Positions 1-10,489 of a stretch of 64,000 nucleotides of DNA are shown piece after piece (the stretch's first letter is position 1; every line of letters starts with the position of its first letter). Both the position numbers and the translations under genes were made by a program. Source of the DNA: Enterobacillus tribolii (lineage in GTDB: Bacteria; Pseudomonadota; Gammaproteobacteria; Enterobacterales; Enterobacteriaceae); assembly GCF_003363015.1 (NCBI RefSeq), contig NZ_QRAP01000004.1:1-64000 (forward strand), in the 5' to 3' direction. A model generated the notes under the pieces. That model saw nothing but the letters and a program-made list of their open reading frames with translations, searched no databases and had not been told where the DNA came from.

Positions 1-117
1 CTGCTGTTGCTGTATTGTGTCACGGTCTGAAGGACTCAGCGGAGCTGCCCATCCCTCAAAGGAACACAGACTGCCCAGAGAAAACCATGTCAGGAGACGA
101 ATTCCTTTTCGCGTCAT
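1..117 (-). CDS. TpsB/ShlB-type two-partner secretion transporter, N-terminus only (partial)
   Basis: An open frame of 39 codons starts with ATG at 117 and runs off the left edge without a stop. It begins with a basic residue pair and a hydrophobic stretch, then a likely signal peptidase site after GWA, followed by APLSPSDRDTIQQQQ. That proline/serine/aspartate start leading into a glutamine-rich helix is typical of the mature N-terminus of FhaC/ShlB/CdiB outer-membrane transporters, which export large TpsA adhesins, hemolysins or contact-dependent toxins. A GGGA ribosome site lies 6 to 7 bases upstream. The start is about 210 bases beyond nuoN and behind the nuo terminator, so it probably has its own promoter between 118 and 270. 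Only the extreme N-terminus is visible, so the family call is an inference from that short signature. Confidence 0.6.
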   Translation of the reverse strand, partial: MTRKGIRLLTWFSLGSLCSFEGWAAPLSPSDRDTIQQQQ

Positions 118-273
118 GAAACATCCCGGTACTGAAAGTCCCATTATTATGACAAACAAATCTTAAAAAACAATTCTCGGATAGATCTTGCTATTGGTTT
201 TTTTCCTAATTGTCAGCATCGCCAATACACTGATTATTCTGACTTAACGTCATCATCACCGGCGTAAAGAAAA

Positions 274-306
274 TAAAAAAACCGCCGGGGTTTCCACCGG
301 CGGTTC
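274..306 (-). terminator. Intrinsic terminator of the nuo operon
   Basis: Arms 281-288 and 297-304 form an 8-base-pair GC-rich stem (ACCGCCGG / CCGGCGGT) with an 8-base loop. Read on the minus strand it is followed by a run of T residues (274-280), 20 bases past the nuoN stop. Confidence 0.9.
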
Positions 307-325
307 ATCTTACATACCTGATGAA

Positions 326-1786
326 TCAGAGTGCGGGCTGTGCCATTTGTACCAGAGAAATCAGCGGCTGCGGGAAAATACCCAGCAGAACCACCAGAAT
401 TCCGGAGATTAACACCACCACCCCGCCTGCGGTCAGCGCCCAGTTATTCGGCGTGTCGCGACGCAGGGTTTCCGGCGCATGCAGATACATGCTGACGGCA
501 ACGCGCAGGTAGTAGTACAAACCGATGGCGCTCCCCACGACAACTGCGCCGGTCAGCCACCACAGCTGCGCGCTGACGCCGACGGCGATAACGTAGAACT
601 TACCGATAAAGCCCAGCGTCATCGGAATACCGGCCAGCGACAGCATGGACACGGTCATCACCGCGGAAAGGATCGGCTTGTGCCAGAACAGGCCGCGGTA
701 AGAGAACAGCGACTCCGCATCCGGCCCGGTATACGGGCTGGACATCAGGCTGACGATACCGAACGCCGCCAGGCTGGCGAGCAGGTAACCGGCCAGGTAC
801 ACCCCTACCGTCTCGATGGAGATCTGATGGCTCTGCACCGCGATCAACGCCACCAGCAGGTAGCCCAGGTGAGAAATGGACGAGTAACCCAGCAAACGCT
901 TGATGTTGGTCTGGGTAATCGCCATCAGGTTACCGAACAGGATGGAGATGAAAGCGATAATGCCCAGCACCACGCGTACGGCTTCGCTGTCGGTCGCCGG
1001 TGCATACAGGAACAAACGCATCAGCACGCCGAAGATGGCGATCTTGCTGGCGGTCGCCAGGAAGGTCGACACCGGGGCCGGCGCGCCCTGATACACATCA
1101 GGTGTCCACAGCTGGAACGGCACCAGCGACAGCTTGAAGCCGAAGCCGACCAGCAGCAGGCCGAGGCCGGCCAGCAGCAACGGCTGATGCAGCATCGCGC
1201 CGTCGGTCATGCTCTTGCCCAAACCGGCAAAGGAGAGATCGCCCGATTCCGCATACAGCAGCGCCATGCCGAACAGCAGGAATGACGATGCCGCCGCCGA
1301 CAGAATGGTGTACTTGATGGCGGCTTCCAGCGAACGTTTCTGCCGGTAGGCGTAGCCAATCAGGCCGAACAACGGCAGGGAAATCAGCTCGATGCCGAGG
1401 AACAGCGCCGCCAGATGGTTCGCGCAGGCCAGCAGGATACCGCCCAGCGCGGCGATCAGCACCAGCAGGTAGAACTCATCGCGGTTATCCGGGTAGCCCT
1501 GCAGCCAGGGGTAAGCGAAGGTGCTGGTCGCCAGGCTGGCTAACAGCACCATCCCGGTATACAGCATGGAAAAACCATCGACCCGCAGCAGCGGCGTGAC
1601 GCTTGTGGGCATCTCCTGCCCAACAAAGTAGAGAGAAAGCAGCGCCAGGTTCAGACCGATCACCGTCACCGTAGCGTTGACGAAGTGATTGCGACGCCAC
1701 GCAACGCACAGCATCACAACCACCACCGTCAATCCGACGATCAACAGCGGTAACAGTGCGATCAGTTGTTGAGGAGTTATTGTCAT
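326..1786 (-). CDS. nuoN: NADH-quinone oxidoreductase subunit N
   Basis: This is an antiporter-like subunit of the complex I membrane arm, taking part in proton translocation coupled to quinone reduction. The 486-residue protein is almost entirely hydrophobic, with about 14 predicted membrane helices. Charged residues typical of this family are present in place: Glu133 (GIELIS), Lys158, Lys218 (FGFKLS) and Lys248 (ASKIA). The motif around [10 protein letters not shown] is the conserved broken-helix region of the family. It is the last gene of the nuo operon, six bases after nuoM, and is followed by the operon terminator. Length matches the E. coli protein. Confidence 0.97.
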   Translation of the reverse strand: MTITPQQLIALLPLLIVGLTVVVVMLCVAWRRNHFVNATVTVIGLNLALLSLYFVGQEMPTSVTPLLRVDGFSMLYTGMVLLASLATSTFAYPWLQGYPDNRDEFYLLVLIAALGGILLACANHLAALFLGIELISLPLFGLIGYAYRQKRSLEAAIKYTILSAAASSFLLFGMALLYAESGDLSFAGLGKSMTDGAMLHQPLLLAGLGLLLVGFGFKLSLVPFQLWTPDVYQGAPAPVSTFLATASKIAIFGVLMRLFLYAPATDSEAVRVVLGIIAFISILFGNLMAITQTNIKRLLGYSSISHLGYLLVALIAVQSHQISIETVGVYLAGYLLASLAAFGIVSLMSSPYTGPDAESLFSYRGLFWHKPILSAVMTVSMLSLAGIPMTLGFIGKFYVIAVGVSAQLWWLTGAVVVGSAIGLYYYLRVAVSMYLHAPETLRRDTPNNWALTAGGVVVLISGILVVLLGIFPQPLISLVQMAQPAL

Positions 1787-1792
1787 GGCGAA

Positions 1793-3316
1793 TTACGGCC
1801 TTGTCGTTAAAGTTGAAGCAGAAGCAAACCAGTGCTGTATGTTGCTCATCGCAGCGCCCGAGGTGTCCAGAATCGGCTGCGGGTAAACGCCCAACAGCAC
1901 CAGCAGAACCACCAGCAGCAGGATGATGAACAGTTCACGGGCAGACATCCCTGCCAGCGGCTGCTCGGATTTCGGCGCGCCGTAATAAGCACGCTGCATC
2001 ATCACCAGCGAGTACACCGATGCGAAAACCAATCCGAAGGTGGAAATCACCACGATAACCGGAACGACCTGGAAGCTGCCGAACAGGATCATGAATTCAC
2101 CCACGAAGTTACCGGTTCCCGGCATCCCCAACGTTGCCACCGCGAAGAACAGCGACAGCGCCGGCAGATACTTGATGCGCCCCCACAGGCCGCCCATCTG
2201 ACGCAGATCGCGGGTATGCAGGCGTTCATAAAGCTGGCCGCAGATGATGAACAGACCGGCCGCAGAGAGGCCGTGCGCAATCATCTGAATTACCGCGCCC
2301 TGATAGGCCAGTTCGCTGCCGGAGTAGATGGCAATCATCACGAAGCCCATGTGGGAAACCGAGGTGTAAGCGATCAGGCGCTTGATGTCGGTCTGCGCGA
2401 ACGCCATCCAGGCACCGTAGAAGATACCGATCACGCCCAGCCACATGGCGATCGGCGCAAACTCGTGCGACGCTTCCGGGAACAGCGGCAGGCTGAAACG
2501 CAGCAGGCCGTAGGCAGCAGTTTTCAGCAAAATCCCCGCCAGGTCGACGGAACCCGCAGTCGGCGCCTGACTGTGCGCGTCCGGCAGCCAGCCGTGCAAC
2601 GGCACCACCGGCATTTTCACCGCGAAGGCGATGAAGAAGCCCAGCATCAGCAGGTACTGCACGTTGTGGCTCATCGGCGTATTCAGCAGCACTTCATAAT
2701 TGAAGCTCCACACGCCGGTCGCGTTGTGGTGAACGAATACCAGCCCCAGAATAGCGATCAGCATGATCAGGCCGCTGGCCTGGGTATAGATGAAGAACTT
2801 GGTGGCCGCGCTGATACGGGTTTTCCCGTCGGAAGCCTTATGGCCCCACAGCGCGATCAGGAAGTACATCGGCACCAACATCATTTCCCAGAAGAAGAAG
2901 AACAGGAACATGTCGATGGCCAGGAACACCCCGATCACCCCGCCGAGAATCCACAGCAGGTTGAGGTGGAAGAATCCCTGATACTTCTGAATTTCGTTCC
3001 AGGAACAGAGAATGGCGAGCACGCCCAGCAGTGCGGTCAGCACGACCATCAGCAGCGACAGGCCGTCCAGCGCGAGGCGGAACTCAATGCCGAAACGCGG
3101 GATCCAGGCGCGGGTGAATTGCTCCTGCCACTGCGGGATGCCCTGCGCGGCGGTCAGCGAGTAGTTTCCCTGCGACCACAGCACCAGCGTCAGCACCAGC
3201 GTCAGACCCATTGCTATCAGCGCGATCCAGCGCGGCGCTTTCGTACCGAAGCGCTCACCCTGCCAACTGAGCAGGCCGCCGATAAACGGGAGAAGAATTA
3301 GCCAAGGCAATAACAT
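1793..3316 (-). CDS. nuoM: NADH-quinone oxidoreductase subunit M
   Basis: NuoM is the second of the three Mrp-antiporter-like proton-pumping subunits in the membrane arm of complex I. The 507-residue protein carries the two functional charged positions known for the family, Glu144 in FFWEMML and Lys234 in FAVKMPVVPLHGWLPDAH. About 14 membrane helices are visible. It sits 92 bases downstream of nuoL, the largest gap among the distal nuo genes, and six bases upstream of nuoN. The interval from nuoL may hold a processing hairpin, but no strong stem was found there. Confidence 0.97.
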   Translation of the reverse strand: MLLPWLILLPFIGGLLSWQGERFGTKAPRWIALIAMGLTLVLTLVLWSQGNYSLTAAQGIPQWQEQFTRAWIPRFGIEFRLALDGLSLLMVVLTALLGVLAILCSWNEIQKYQGFFHLNLLWILGGVIGVFLAIDMFLFFFFWEMMLVPMYFLIALWGHKASDGKTRISAATKFFIYTQASGLIMLIAILGLVFVHHNATGVWSFNYEVLLNTPMSHNVQYLLMLGFFIAFAVKMPVVPLHGWLPDAHSQAPTAGSVDLAGILLKTAAYGLLRFSLPLFPEASHEFAPIAMWLGVIGIFYGAWMAFAQTDIKRLIAYTSVSHMGFVMIAIYSGSELAYQGAVIQMIAHGLSAAGLFIICGQLYERLHTRDLRQMGGLWGRIKYLPALSLFFAVATLGMPGTGNFVGEFMILFGSFQVVPVIVVISTFGLVFASVYSLVMMQRAYYGAPKSEQPLAGMSARELFIILLLVVLLVLLGVYPQPILDTSGAAMSNIQHWFASASTLTTRP

Positions 3317-3408
3317 GGCGTTTTGTGTCCCTTATTCTGAATATTTTAAAACATGTAACCGGCGAGGGCGACGTCAGCGACGCCCGCACCGAAAGTTTTA
3401 AACCGTAT

Positions 3409-5256
3409 TCACTTAACCAATAACAACAGCGCCAATACGACCACTGCACCCACACCCATTGATGCCACATACCAGCGCAACTGACCGTTTTCACTCACGG
3501 TCAGCCCGCGGTTGCCCCAGCGGGCGAACACGGCGAACAGGTTCATCAGACTGTTCAGCGGATCACGCTGCAGCAGGTAAGCCACGGCTTTGAACGGCCT
3601 GACGAAAATCATGTCATACAGCCAGTCGAAGCCCCAGGCATGGAACCACCAGGTCGAGAAGAAACGGCCCGGCGCGCTCTTCGCCACGCTGGTGACCAGC
3701 TGACGTTTGCCCAGGTACAGCACCGCCGCCAGCAGAATACCGAGGACGGCGACAACACCGGAGGTAATTTCCAGCGTCATCTTGCCGTGATCGGCAAAGT
3801 GATTTTCCGGCAGCACGCCCGCCAGCGGCGGCGTAATCAACGCGCCGACGAAGGTAGACAGCACCAGCAGAACAATCAGCGGCAGGTGATGGGTAATGCC
3901 CGTTCCGGCATGCGCCTTGGTATGCTCTTCACCGTGGAACACGATGAAAATCATGCGGAAGGTATACAGTGACGTCAGGAATGCGCCCACCAGGCCGGCG
4001 GTCATCAGGTTGACGTGGCCGGAAGCCAGCGCGCCCCACAGGATTTCATCTTTACTGTAGAAACCGGCGGTAACGATCGGCAGGGCAGACAACGCCGCGC
4101 CGCCCACCAGGAAGCAGATATAAACCAGCGGCAGCGTTTTGCGCAGTCCGCCCATCTTGAAGATGTTCTGCTCATGATGGCAGGCCAGGATCACCGAACC
4201 GGACGACAGGAACAGCAGCGCCTTGAAGAACGCATGGGTCATCAGGTGGAAAATCGCCGCGTCCCATGCCTGTACGCCCAGCGCCAGGAACATGTAGCCG
4301 ATCTGGCTCATGGTGGAGTAAGCCAGCACACGCTTGATGTCGGTCTGTACCAGCGCGGCGAAGCCCGCCAGCACCAGCGTTACCGCACCGACGATACCGA
4401 CCAGGTGCAGCACGTCCGGCGCCATCAGGAACAGGCCGTGGGTACGGGCGATCAGGTAGACACCCGCGGTCACCATGGTCGCGGCGTGGATCAGCGCGGA
4501 GACCGGCGTCGGGCCGGCCATAGCGTCTGCCAGCCAGGTCTGCAACGGCAACTGTGCGGATTTACCGACCGCGCCGCCCAGCAACATCAGGGTGGCCCAG
4601 GTGATCGCTGAGGAACCGGCTTCCAGCTTCTGCGGCGCCAGCACCATCAGTTCACGGATGTTCAGCGTACCCAGCTCGTGGTACAGGATGAACAGGCCGA
4701 TCGCCAGGAACACATCGCCCACGCGGGTCACGATGAAGGCTTTCATCGCCGCAGCGCCGTTGGCCGGATTGGTGTAGTAGAAACCGATCAGCAGATAACT
4801 GCACAGCCCCACCCCTTCCCAGCCGAGGTACATCAGCAGCAGGTTGTCCGCCAGCACCAGTACCACCATGCTGGCGATAAACAGGTTGGTATAGGCGAAG
4901 AAGCGGGAATATCCCTCCTCGCCGCGCATGTACCAGGAGGCGAACATATGGATCAGGAAGCCGACCCCGGTCACCACGGAAAGCATGGTCAGGGAAAGGC
5001 CGTCCAGCGTCAGGGTTGCCGCGATTTTGAAATCGCCCACCGCCATCCACGTCCACAGGTGCTGGTCAAACACCTGCACGCCCGCGGCTTTCTGGCTGAG
5101 GAAATCAAACGCCGCATACGCCGTCACCAGCGCAGCCAGGCCGACGGAACCCACGCCCACGGTCGCGGAAGCGTTTTCCGACCAACGCCCGCGGGAGAAT
5201 GCCAACAGCAGGAACCCCAGCAGCGGCAGCAGAATTGTTAGGTATAATAAGTTCAT
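3409..5256 (-). CDS. nuoL: NADH-quinone oxidoreductase subunit L
   Basis: NuoL is the most distal antiporter-like subunit of complex I; its C-terminal lateral helix runs along NuoM and NuoN. The 615-residue length fits the family. Visible conserved sites are Glu147 in [17 protein letters not shown], Lys232 in [19 protein letters not shown], and the TMSQIGYM region. The last roughly 100 residues match the lateral helix plus terminal membrane helix. Its ATG overlaps the nuoK stop by four bases, indicating translational coupling. Confidence 0.97.
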   Translation of the reverse strand: MNLLYLTILLPLLGFLLLAFSRGRWSENASATVGVGSVGLAALVTAYAAFDFLSQKAAGVQVFDQHLWTWMAVGDFKIAATLTLDGLSLTMLSVVTGVGFLIHMFASWYMRGEEGYSRFFAYTNLFIASMVVLVLADNLLLMYLGWEGVGLCSYLLIGFYYTNPANGAAAMKAFIVTRVGDVFLAIGLFILYHELGTLNIRELMVLAPQKLEAGSSAITWATLMLLGGAVGKSAQLPLQTWLADAMAGPTPVSALIHAATMVTAGVYLIARTHGLFLMAPDVLHLVGIVGAVTLVLAGFAALVQTDIKRVLAYSTMSQIGYMFLALGVQAWDAAIFHLMTHAFFKALLFLSSGSVILACHHEQNIFKMGGLRKTLPLVYICFLVGGAALSALPIVTAGFYSKDEILWGALASGHVNLMTAGLVGAFLTSLYTFRMIFIVFHGEEHTKAHAGTGITHHLPLIVLLVLSTFVGALITPPLAGVLPENHFADHGKMTLEITSGVVAVLGILLAAVLYLGKRQLVTSVAKSAPGRFFSTWWFHAWGFDWLYDMIFVRPFKAVAYLLQRDPLNSLMNLFAVFARWGNRGLTVSENGQLRWYVASMGVGAVVVLALLLLVK

Positions 5257-5555
5257 CCGCGCATCTCACTGACAGTATCGATATTCAGGGTATTGCGGCG
5301 ACGGTGCAGTTGCAGTAACAGCGCCAGGCCGATACTGGCCTCAGCGGCCGCCAGGCTTATCGCCAGGATATACATCACCTGACCATCCGCCTGCCCCCAA
5401 TAGCTGCCTGCGACGACGAACGCCAGGGCAGACGCATTGATCATGATTTCCAGGCTGATCAGCATAAACAGCAGGTTACGCCGGATCAGCAGGCCGGTCA
5501 GGCCCAGCACGAACAGAATGGCCGCCAGAATCAGGCCATGTTGTAACGGGATCAT
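5253..5555 (-). CDS. nuoK: NADH-quinone oxidoreductase subunit K
   Basis: NuoK is a small three-helix membrane subunit of complex I (100 residues, the standard length) and a relative of MrpC. Two acidic residues within helices known to matter for proton transfer are present: one in [11 protein letters not shown] and one in [14 protein letters not shown]. It overlaps nuoJ upstream and nuoL downstream by four bases each, so J, K and L are tightly coupled. Confidence 0.97.
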   Translation of the reverse strand: MIPLQHGLILAAILFVLGLTGLLIRRNLLFMLISLEIMINASALAFVVAGSYWGQADGQVMYILAISLAAAEASIGLALLLQLHRRRNTLNIDTVSEMRG

Positions 5556-6124
5556 GCGCGCTCCTCCGCTTTATTTCTTACGGCCTGGGCACGCCCTTCG
5601 CCGTCTTCCGGTGCTTTGCTCAGCACTTCGCCCTGTTTGTGCTCGCGTCCGAGATGGAACGCCACCACCAGGCCAGCCAGCAGCAGCATGGAAACCAGCT
5701 CCACCGCCAGCACGTACGGCCCGAACAACGCGATGCCCACGGCTTTGGCGTCTACCGCCGCGCCGGTGATGCCTTTGTCGTGCAGGCTCATGATGGCGTT
5801 GACCAGCACGGCCAGCAGCACCAGCGACAGGATGCCCGGTCCGATCCACAGCGACGGCTTCAGCCAGGCGCGCTCCTGCTCAATCACGGAGCCGCCCAGG
5901 TTGAGCATCATCACCACGAACACAAACAACACCATGATCGCGCCGGCGTAGACGATGATTTCCAGCGCCCCGGCAAAGTAAGCGCCGAGGGAGAAAAACA
6001 CCGCCGCGATAGCCAGCAGCGACACAACCAGATACAGCAGCGCGTGAACCGGATTGGTATGCGAAATCACGCGGATCGTTGCCACCACGGCCACCAGCGC
6101 TGCAACATAAAATGCAAATTCCAT
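5552..6124 (-). CDS. nuoJ: NADH-quinone oxidoreductase subunit J
   Basis: NuoJ is a membrane subunit of complex I at the junction between the quinone module and the antiporter arm. I place the start at 6124 ([10 protein letters not shown]), preceded by AAGGAG at a six-base spacing; the longer open frame to 6205 overlaps nuoI and lacks this support. The protein is then 190 residues with five predicted helices and a charged hydrophilic C-terminus. The conserved glycine-rich helix [17 protein letters not shown] is intact. Confidence 0.96.
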   Translation of the reverse strand: MEFAFYVAALVAVVATIRVISHTNPVHALLYLVVSLLAIAAVFFSLGAYFAGALEIIVYAGAIMVLFVFVVMMLNLGGSVIEQERAWLKPSLWIGPGILSLVLLAVLVNAIMSLHDKGITGAAVDAKAVGIALFGPYVLAVELVSMLLLAGLVVAFHLGREHKQGEVLSKAPEDGEGRAQAVRNKAEERA

Positions 6125-6134
6125 GCTTGGCTCC

Positions 6135-6677
6135 TTAGGGCAACAGACCTTTAACGTTGATCGGTTTGGCTTCGTTTTCGGCTTCGCCCTTGGCTTTGCC
6201 GTCAATCGCCATACCGGCCATACGGTAGAAGTTATACTCCGGGTATTTACCCGGACCGGAAATCAACAGGTCCTCTTTCTCGTACACCAGATCCTGACGT
6301 CTGAATTCACCCAGTTCGAAGTCCGGGGTCAGCTGAATCGCGGTGGTCGGGCAGGCTTCTTCGCACAGCCCGCAGAAAATGCAGCGGGAAAAGTTGATAC
6401 GGAAAAACTCCGGATACCAGCGGCCGTCCTTCATCTCTGCTTTTTGCAGAGAGATACAGCCCACCGGGCAGGCAACGGCGCACAGGTTACAGGCAACGCA
6501 ACGCTCTTCGCCGTCCGGGTCGCGCGTCAGCACGATCCGTCCACGGTAGCGCGGCGGCAGATAAACCGGCTCCTCCGGGTACATTTGGGTTTCGCGTTTG
6601 GCGAAAGCATGCAGTCCGATCATCCACAGACTGCGCACTTGGGTGCCGAAACCAATCACCAGCTCTTTCAATGTCAT
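6135..6677 (-). CDS. nuoI: NADH-quinone oxidoreductase subunit I
   Basis: NuoI is the ferredoxin-like subunit holding two [4Fe-4S] clusters (N6a and N6b) that pass electrons from NuoG toward cluster N2 in NuoB. Two complete motifs are visible, [12 protein letters not shown] and [12 protein letters not shown]. Start at 6677 ([11 protein letters not shown]) gives 180 residues, equal to E. coli; a start four codons upstream is possible but unsupported by homology. It lies 15 bases after nuoH and 10 bases before nuoJ. Confidence 0.97.
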   Translation of the reverse strand: MTLKELVIGFGTQVRSLWMIGLHAFAKRETQMYPEEPVYLPPRYRGRIVLTRDPDGEERCVACNLCAVACPVGCISLQKAEMKDGRWYPEFFRINFSRCIFCGLCEEACPTTAIQLTPDFELGEFRRQDLVYEKEDLLISGPGKYPEYNFYRMAGMAIDGKAKGEAENEAKPINVKGLLP

Positions 6678-6692
6678 GGTTACACTCACCCC

Positions 6693-7670
6693 TTATTGAG
6701 CGTTGTACAAAATCACGGCGGCGGTCGCCAACAGGTTCAGCAGCGTCAGCGGCAGGCACACTTTCCAGCCGAAGGACATCACCTGGTCATAACGCGGACG
6801 CGGCAGCGACGCACGCACCAGGATAAACATCACCATAAAGAAGGCGGTTTTCAGCGCGAACCAGATAAACGGCGGCAGGAACGGGCCCTGCCAGCCACCG
6901 AAGAACAGGGTGACGATCAGCGCGGACACGGTAACGATACCGATATATTCACCCACGAAGAACAGACCGAACTTCATGCCGGAGTATTCGATGTGGTAAC
7001 CGTCGGCCAGTTCCTGCTCGGCTTCCGGCTGGTCGAACGGGTGACGGTGACACACCGCCACGCCCGCGATGATGAAGGTCAGAAACCCGAAGAACTGCGG
7101 AATCACGTTCCACAGATTCGCCTGGGAGTTGACGATATCCACCATGTTGAAGGAGCCGGCCTGCGCCACCACGCCCATCAGGGAGAGGCCGAGGAACACT
7201 TCGTAGCTCAGGGTCTGTGCCGAGGCGCGCATCGCCCCCAGCAGGGAGTATTTGTTGTTGCTCGACCAGCCGGCGAACAGCACCGCGTACACGGCCAGAC
7301 CCGCCATCATCAGGAAGAACAGGATGCCGATGTTGAGGTCGGCGCCCATCCAGGTCGGGCTGACCGGCACGATGGCGAAGGCCAGCAACAGCGAGGAGAA
7401 CGCGATCATCGGCGCCAGGGTGAAGATCATGCGATCGGAGAAACGCGGCACCCAGTCTTCTTTGAAGAACATTTTGATCATGTCCGCCACCAGCTGCAGC
7501 GAGCCGCCCCAACCTACGCGGTTCGGCCCGTAGCGGTTTTGAAACAGACCGAGCAAACGGCGCTCGCCGAAGCTCATAAATGCCCCACAGGTGACCACGA
7601 CCAGCAAGATCACGATAGCTTTCGCCACCGAGATGATGATGTCGATCAGCTCAGGCGTCAGCCAACTCAT
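6693..7670 (-). CDS. nuoH: NADH-quinone oxidoreductase subunit H
   Basis: NuoH is the membrane anchor of the complex I peripheral arm and forms much of the quinone entry channel with NuoB and NuoD. The 325-residue length is standard, with eight predicted helices. Conserved cytoplasmic loops are present, including [20 protein letters not shown] and the acidic [22 protein letters not shown] region (read as two blocks) that lies near the quinone cavity. The start overlaps the nuoG stop by four bases. Confidence 0.97.
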   Translation of the reverse strand: MSWLTPELIDIIISVAKAIVILLVVVTCGAFMSFGERRLLGLFQNRYGPNRVGWGGSLQLVADMIKMFFKEDWVPRFSDRMIFTLAPMIAFSSLLLAFAIVPVSPTWMGADLNIGILFFLMMAGLAVYAVLFAGWSSNNKYSLLGAMRASAQTLSYEVFLGLSLMGVVAQAGSFNMVDIVNSQANLWNVIPQFFGFLTFIIAGVAVCHRHPFDQPEAEQELADGYHIEYSGMKFGLFFVGEYIGIVTVSALIVTLFFGGWQGPFLPPFIWFALKTAFFMVMFILVRASLPRPRYDQVMSFGWKVCLPLTLLNLLATAAVILYNAQ

Positions 7671-10402
7671 AATGCAGCCTCCCGCATCGCATCCACTTTA
7701 TTTCCGTTCAGGACGGGTGAAATTCCCGGCATCCCCAGCGGCAGACCCACCTGCCCTGCCTGAAGATGCGCGCTGAAGCGCGCCGGCAGACGCAGGGTCT
7801 GGCCCGCACAGCTGATTTCCAGCAGCGCGCCTTCATTCACGCCCAACTGTGCCGCATCCGCCGGGTTGATCATCACATAGGCCTGCGGCATACGCTGCTG
7901 GATCACCGGAGAACGCTGCGTCATCTCATCGCTGCCGAACAGGTGGTAATACGGCGCGACCACCCAGCCGGAAGCCTGATACGGCGCCGGTACGTTGCTG
8001 AAATACGGCAGGGAACCTTCGCTGGCGGCAATCAGGCGTACGCCCGGATCGCCGTGGCGCAGATGACCGCCCACTTCCGCCTGGAATTTGTTCCACGCCT
8101 GCGGGGAGTTCCAGCCCGGCGCCCAGGCAAACGGGATCTGCTGGCGGTCGGCCTGCGGCCCGTTGTAGCCTTCCATTGAGAAGGTAAAGGCGGTGTCTTT
8201 ATCCTGCGGCTGACGCGGTTCATGCACGCTGATATCGGCGCGCATCGCGGTACGGCCGCTGTAGCGGTGCGGTTCGCGCGCCAGTTTCTGGCCGCGTACG
8301 CGGAACGACGCGTCCGGCGCAGCATCAACGATACCAGCCAGTTGCGGATAGGTTTTCACGCAGGCGGCGATCACGTGGTCGAGCTGCGTCCAGTCGAGGT
8401 GACGGCTTTCTACCGTGCTGTGCAACGAATGCAGCCAGCGCCAGCTTTCCAGCATGATGGAGGGCGCGTTTTTCTTCGGATCGTCGTAGTACGCCGGATC
8501 GTAAACCTGGAAGAAGCGCTGGGCGCGGCCTTCCTGGTTCACCAGCGTACCGTCGCTTTCGGCAAAGCTGGCGGCGGACAGCACCAGGCTGGCTTTGTCC
8601 ATAATCGCGGTGCGCTGGTGGTCAATCACCACCACCCCGTTCACTTTCGCCAGCGCCGCGTCAACGCGGGCAGCAGGCGCGCGGCGGTAGAGATCGTTCT
8701 CCATCACCACCAGCGCGTCGGCGCTGCCGTTTTCCAGTACGCTCAGCGCGTCGTCAAGCGACGGCGCATCCATCAGCGCCAGGCCCATGCTGTTGGCTTC
8801 GGCGGCCACGAAGGTGATGCCGACTTCCAGGTCGCGTGCCTTCAGCGCCTTGGCGACGTTGGCGGCGGCTTCGATCAGCGCGCTGTCGCCGGCGTTCGCG
8901 CCGGAGATAATCAGCGGCTTCTTCGCCCCGGTCAGCGCCTGAACGATAATGTCGACTTTCTTCTTCAGATCGTCGGACAGGCCGTCAACCGCCGGGGAAG
9001 CGCCGTCCAGCGCATGCGCCACGGCGAAGCCCAGACGCGCCTGATCGGCAACCGGCGCGCGGTAGCTCCACGCGGCGATGTCGTCGAGACGGGTCGCGTC
9101 CACACTGGTCTGGAACAGCGGGTATTTGGCGTGCTGGCCGATGTTCTGAATCGCGGCAATCTGCCAGTCGGCCACGCGTTGCGCGGCGGCCATGGCGCGG
9201 GCTTTGCCCTTCACCGCCTGACGTACCGCCAGCGCGATGCGCGCTGCGGTTTGGGTAAGATCTTCACCCAAAATCAGCACCGCGTCGTAGCTTTCCATTT
9301 CACGCAGCGCCGGCGTGTAAACGCCGCCTTCGCGCAGCACTTTCAGCATCAGTTGCAGGCGGCTCAGCTCGCCGGCTTCGATGCCGCTGTAAAAGTTTTC
9401 CGCCCCGACCAGCTCGCGCAGCGCGTAGTTGCTCTCCAGGCTGGCGCGCGGAGAACCGATGCCGATGGTTTTCTTCGCCTGACGCAGCAGATCCGCCGCG
9501 CCCTGCATGGCCTGATCGGCGTTCAGCGCGATCCAGTCATTGCCACGGCGTTGCTGCGGCTGGCGCGGACGATCCTTCAGGTTAACGTAGCCGTAACCGA
9601 AGCGGCCGCGGTCGCACAGGAAGTAATGGTTAACGGTGCCGTTATAGCGGTTTTCAATACGGCGCAGCTCGCCGTAACGCTCACCCGGGCTGGTGTTACA
9701 GCCGACGCTGCACTGCTGGCAAACGCTGGGCGCAAACTGCATGTCCCACTTACGGTTGTAACGCTCGGAATGCGTTTTGTCGGTGAACACCCCGGTCGGA
9801 CAAACTTCCACCAGGTTGCCGGAGAACTCGCTCTCCAGCGTACCGCTTTCCGGACGGCCGAAGTACACGTTGTCGTGCGCGCCGTAAACGCCGAAATCGG
9901 TGCCGTCTGCGTAGTCTTTGTAATAACGCACGCAGCGGTAACAGGCGATGCAGCGGTTCATCTCATGAGAAATGAACGGCCCCAGTTCCTGGTTTTCATG
10001 GGTGCGCTTGGTGAAGCGGTAACGACGGAAACTGTGCCCGGTCATCACCGTCATATCCTGAAGGTGACAGTTTCCCCCTTCCTCGCACACCGGGCAGTCA
10101 TGCGGGTGGTTGGTCATCAGCCACTCCACCACGCTTTCACGGAACTTCTTCGCTTCATCGTCATCGATGGAAATGAAGGTTCCGTCCGACGCCGGCGTCA
10201 TACATGACATTACCAGGCGGCCGCGGGTGTCTTCCGCATTCTGGTATTGCTTAACCGCGCACTGGCGGCAAGCGCCGACGCTGCCGAGCGCCGGATGCCA
10301 GCAAAAGTAAGGAATATCCAGTCCGAGGGAGAGACATGCCTGCAGCAGGTTCTCCGCTCCGTCGACTTCATACTCTTTGCCGTCTACATGAATCGTAGCC
10401 AT
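7667..10402 (-). CDS. nuoG: NADH-quinone oxidoreductase subunit G
   Basis: NuoG is the largest peripheral-arm subunit of complex I and carries most of the iron-sulfur chain. At 911 residues it is close to the E. coli length. The N-terminal [2Fe-2S] ligands Cys34, Cys45, Cys48 and Cys67 are present, followed by the [16 protein letters not shown] ligand set, the [14 protein letters not shown] motif, and the CQQCSVGCN motif typical of the extra [4Fe-4S] cluster N7 in E. coli-like NuoG. The rest is a catalytically degenerate molybdopterin-oxidoreductase fold. The stop overlaps nuoH; 87 bases separate it from nuoF. Confidence 0.97.
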   Translation of the reverse strand: MATIHVDGKEYEVDGAENLLQACLSLGLDIPYFCWHPALGSVGACRQCAVKQYQNAEDTRGRLVMSCMTPASDGTFISIDDDEAKKFRESVVEWLMTNHPHDCPVCEEGGNCHLQDMTVMTGHSFRRYRFTKRTHENQELGPFISHEMNRCIACYRCVRYYKDYADGTDFGVYGAHDNVYFGRPESGTLESEFSGNLVEVCPTGVFTDKTHSERYNRKWDMQFAPSVCQQCSVGCNTSPGERYGELRRIENRYNGTVNHYFLCDRGRFGYGYVNLKDRPRQPQQRRGNDWIALNADQAMQGAADLLRQAKKTIGIGSPRASLESNYALRELVGAENFYSGIEAGELSRLQLMLKVLREGGVYTPALREMESYDAVLILGEDLTQTAARIALAVRQAVKGKARAMAAAQRVADWQIAAIQNIGQHAKYPLFQTSVDATRLDDIAAWSYRAPVADQARLGFAVAHALDGASPAVDGLSDDLKKKVDIIVQALTGAKKPLIISGANAGDSALIEAAANVAKALKARDLEVGITFVAAEANSMGLALMDAPSLDDALSVLENGSADALVVMENDLYRRAPAARVDAALAKVNGVVVIDHQRTAIMDKASLVLSAASFAESDGTLVNQEGRAQRFFQVYDPAYYDDPKKNAPSIMLESWRWLHSLHSTVESRHLDWTQLDHVIAACVKTYPQLAGIVDAAPDASFRVRGQKLAREPHRYSGRTAMRADISVHEPRQPQDKDTAFTFSMEGYNGPQADRQQIPFAWAPGWNSPQAWNKFQAEVGGHLRHGDPGVRLIAASEGSLPYFSNVPAPYQASGWVVAPYYHLFGSDEMTQRSPVIQQRMPQAYVMINPADAAQLGVNEGALLEISCAGQTLRLPARFSAHLQAGQVGLPLGMPGISPVLNGNKVDAMREAAL

Positions 10403-10489
10403 TAGTATGCTTCCAAAATAAAAAAAACCTTATTCCCGCCCCGTCCTCTGCCTGAGATCCACGCAGCGGGCTTATAACTACCGGGTCTG

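Noticed and set aside
1832-3301. A 489-codon plus-strand open frame opposite nuoM, and similar long frames opposite nuoIH (6123-7763), nuoG (8222-10207), nuoCD (12591-14165) and pta (44521-45849).
   Set aside because: They are His/Gln/Arg-rich translations with no domains or ribosome sites, as expected opposite GC-rich conserved genes; the opposite strands encode unmistakable Nuo and Pta proteins.
3317-3408. Imperfect GGGCG/CGCCC stem in the nuoL-nuoM gap.
   Set aside because: Only about five pairs with mismatches; too weak to call a terminator or processing site.
6125-6205. N-terminal extension of nuoJ, and similar open extensions of nuoI, nuoCD, alaA, yfbS, mglB and others.
   Set aside because: The extensions have no family similarity and often overlap neighbouring genes or operators, while the internal starts have good ribosome sites and match known N-termini.
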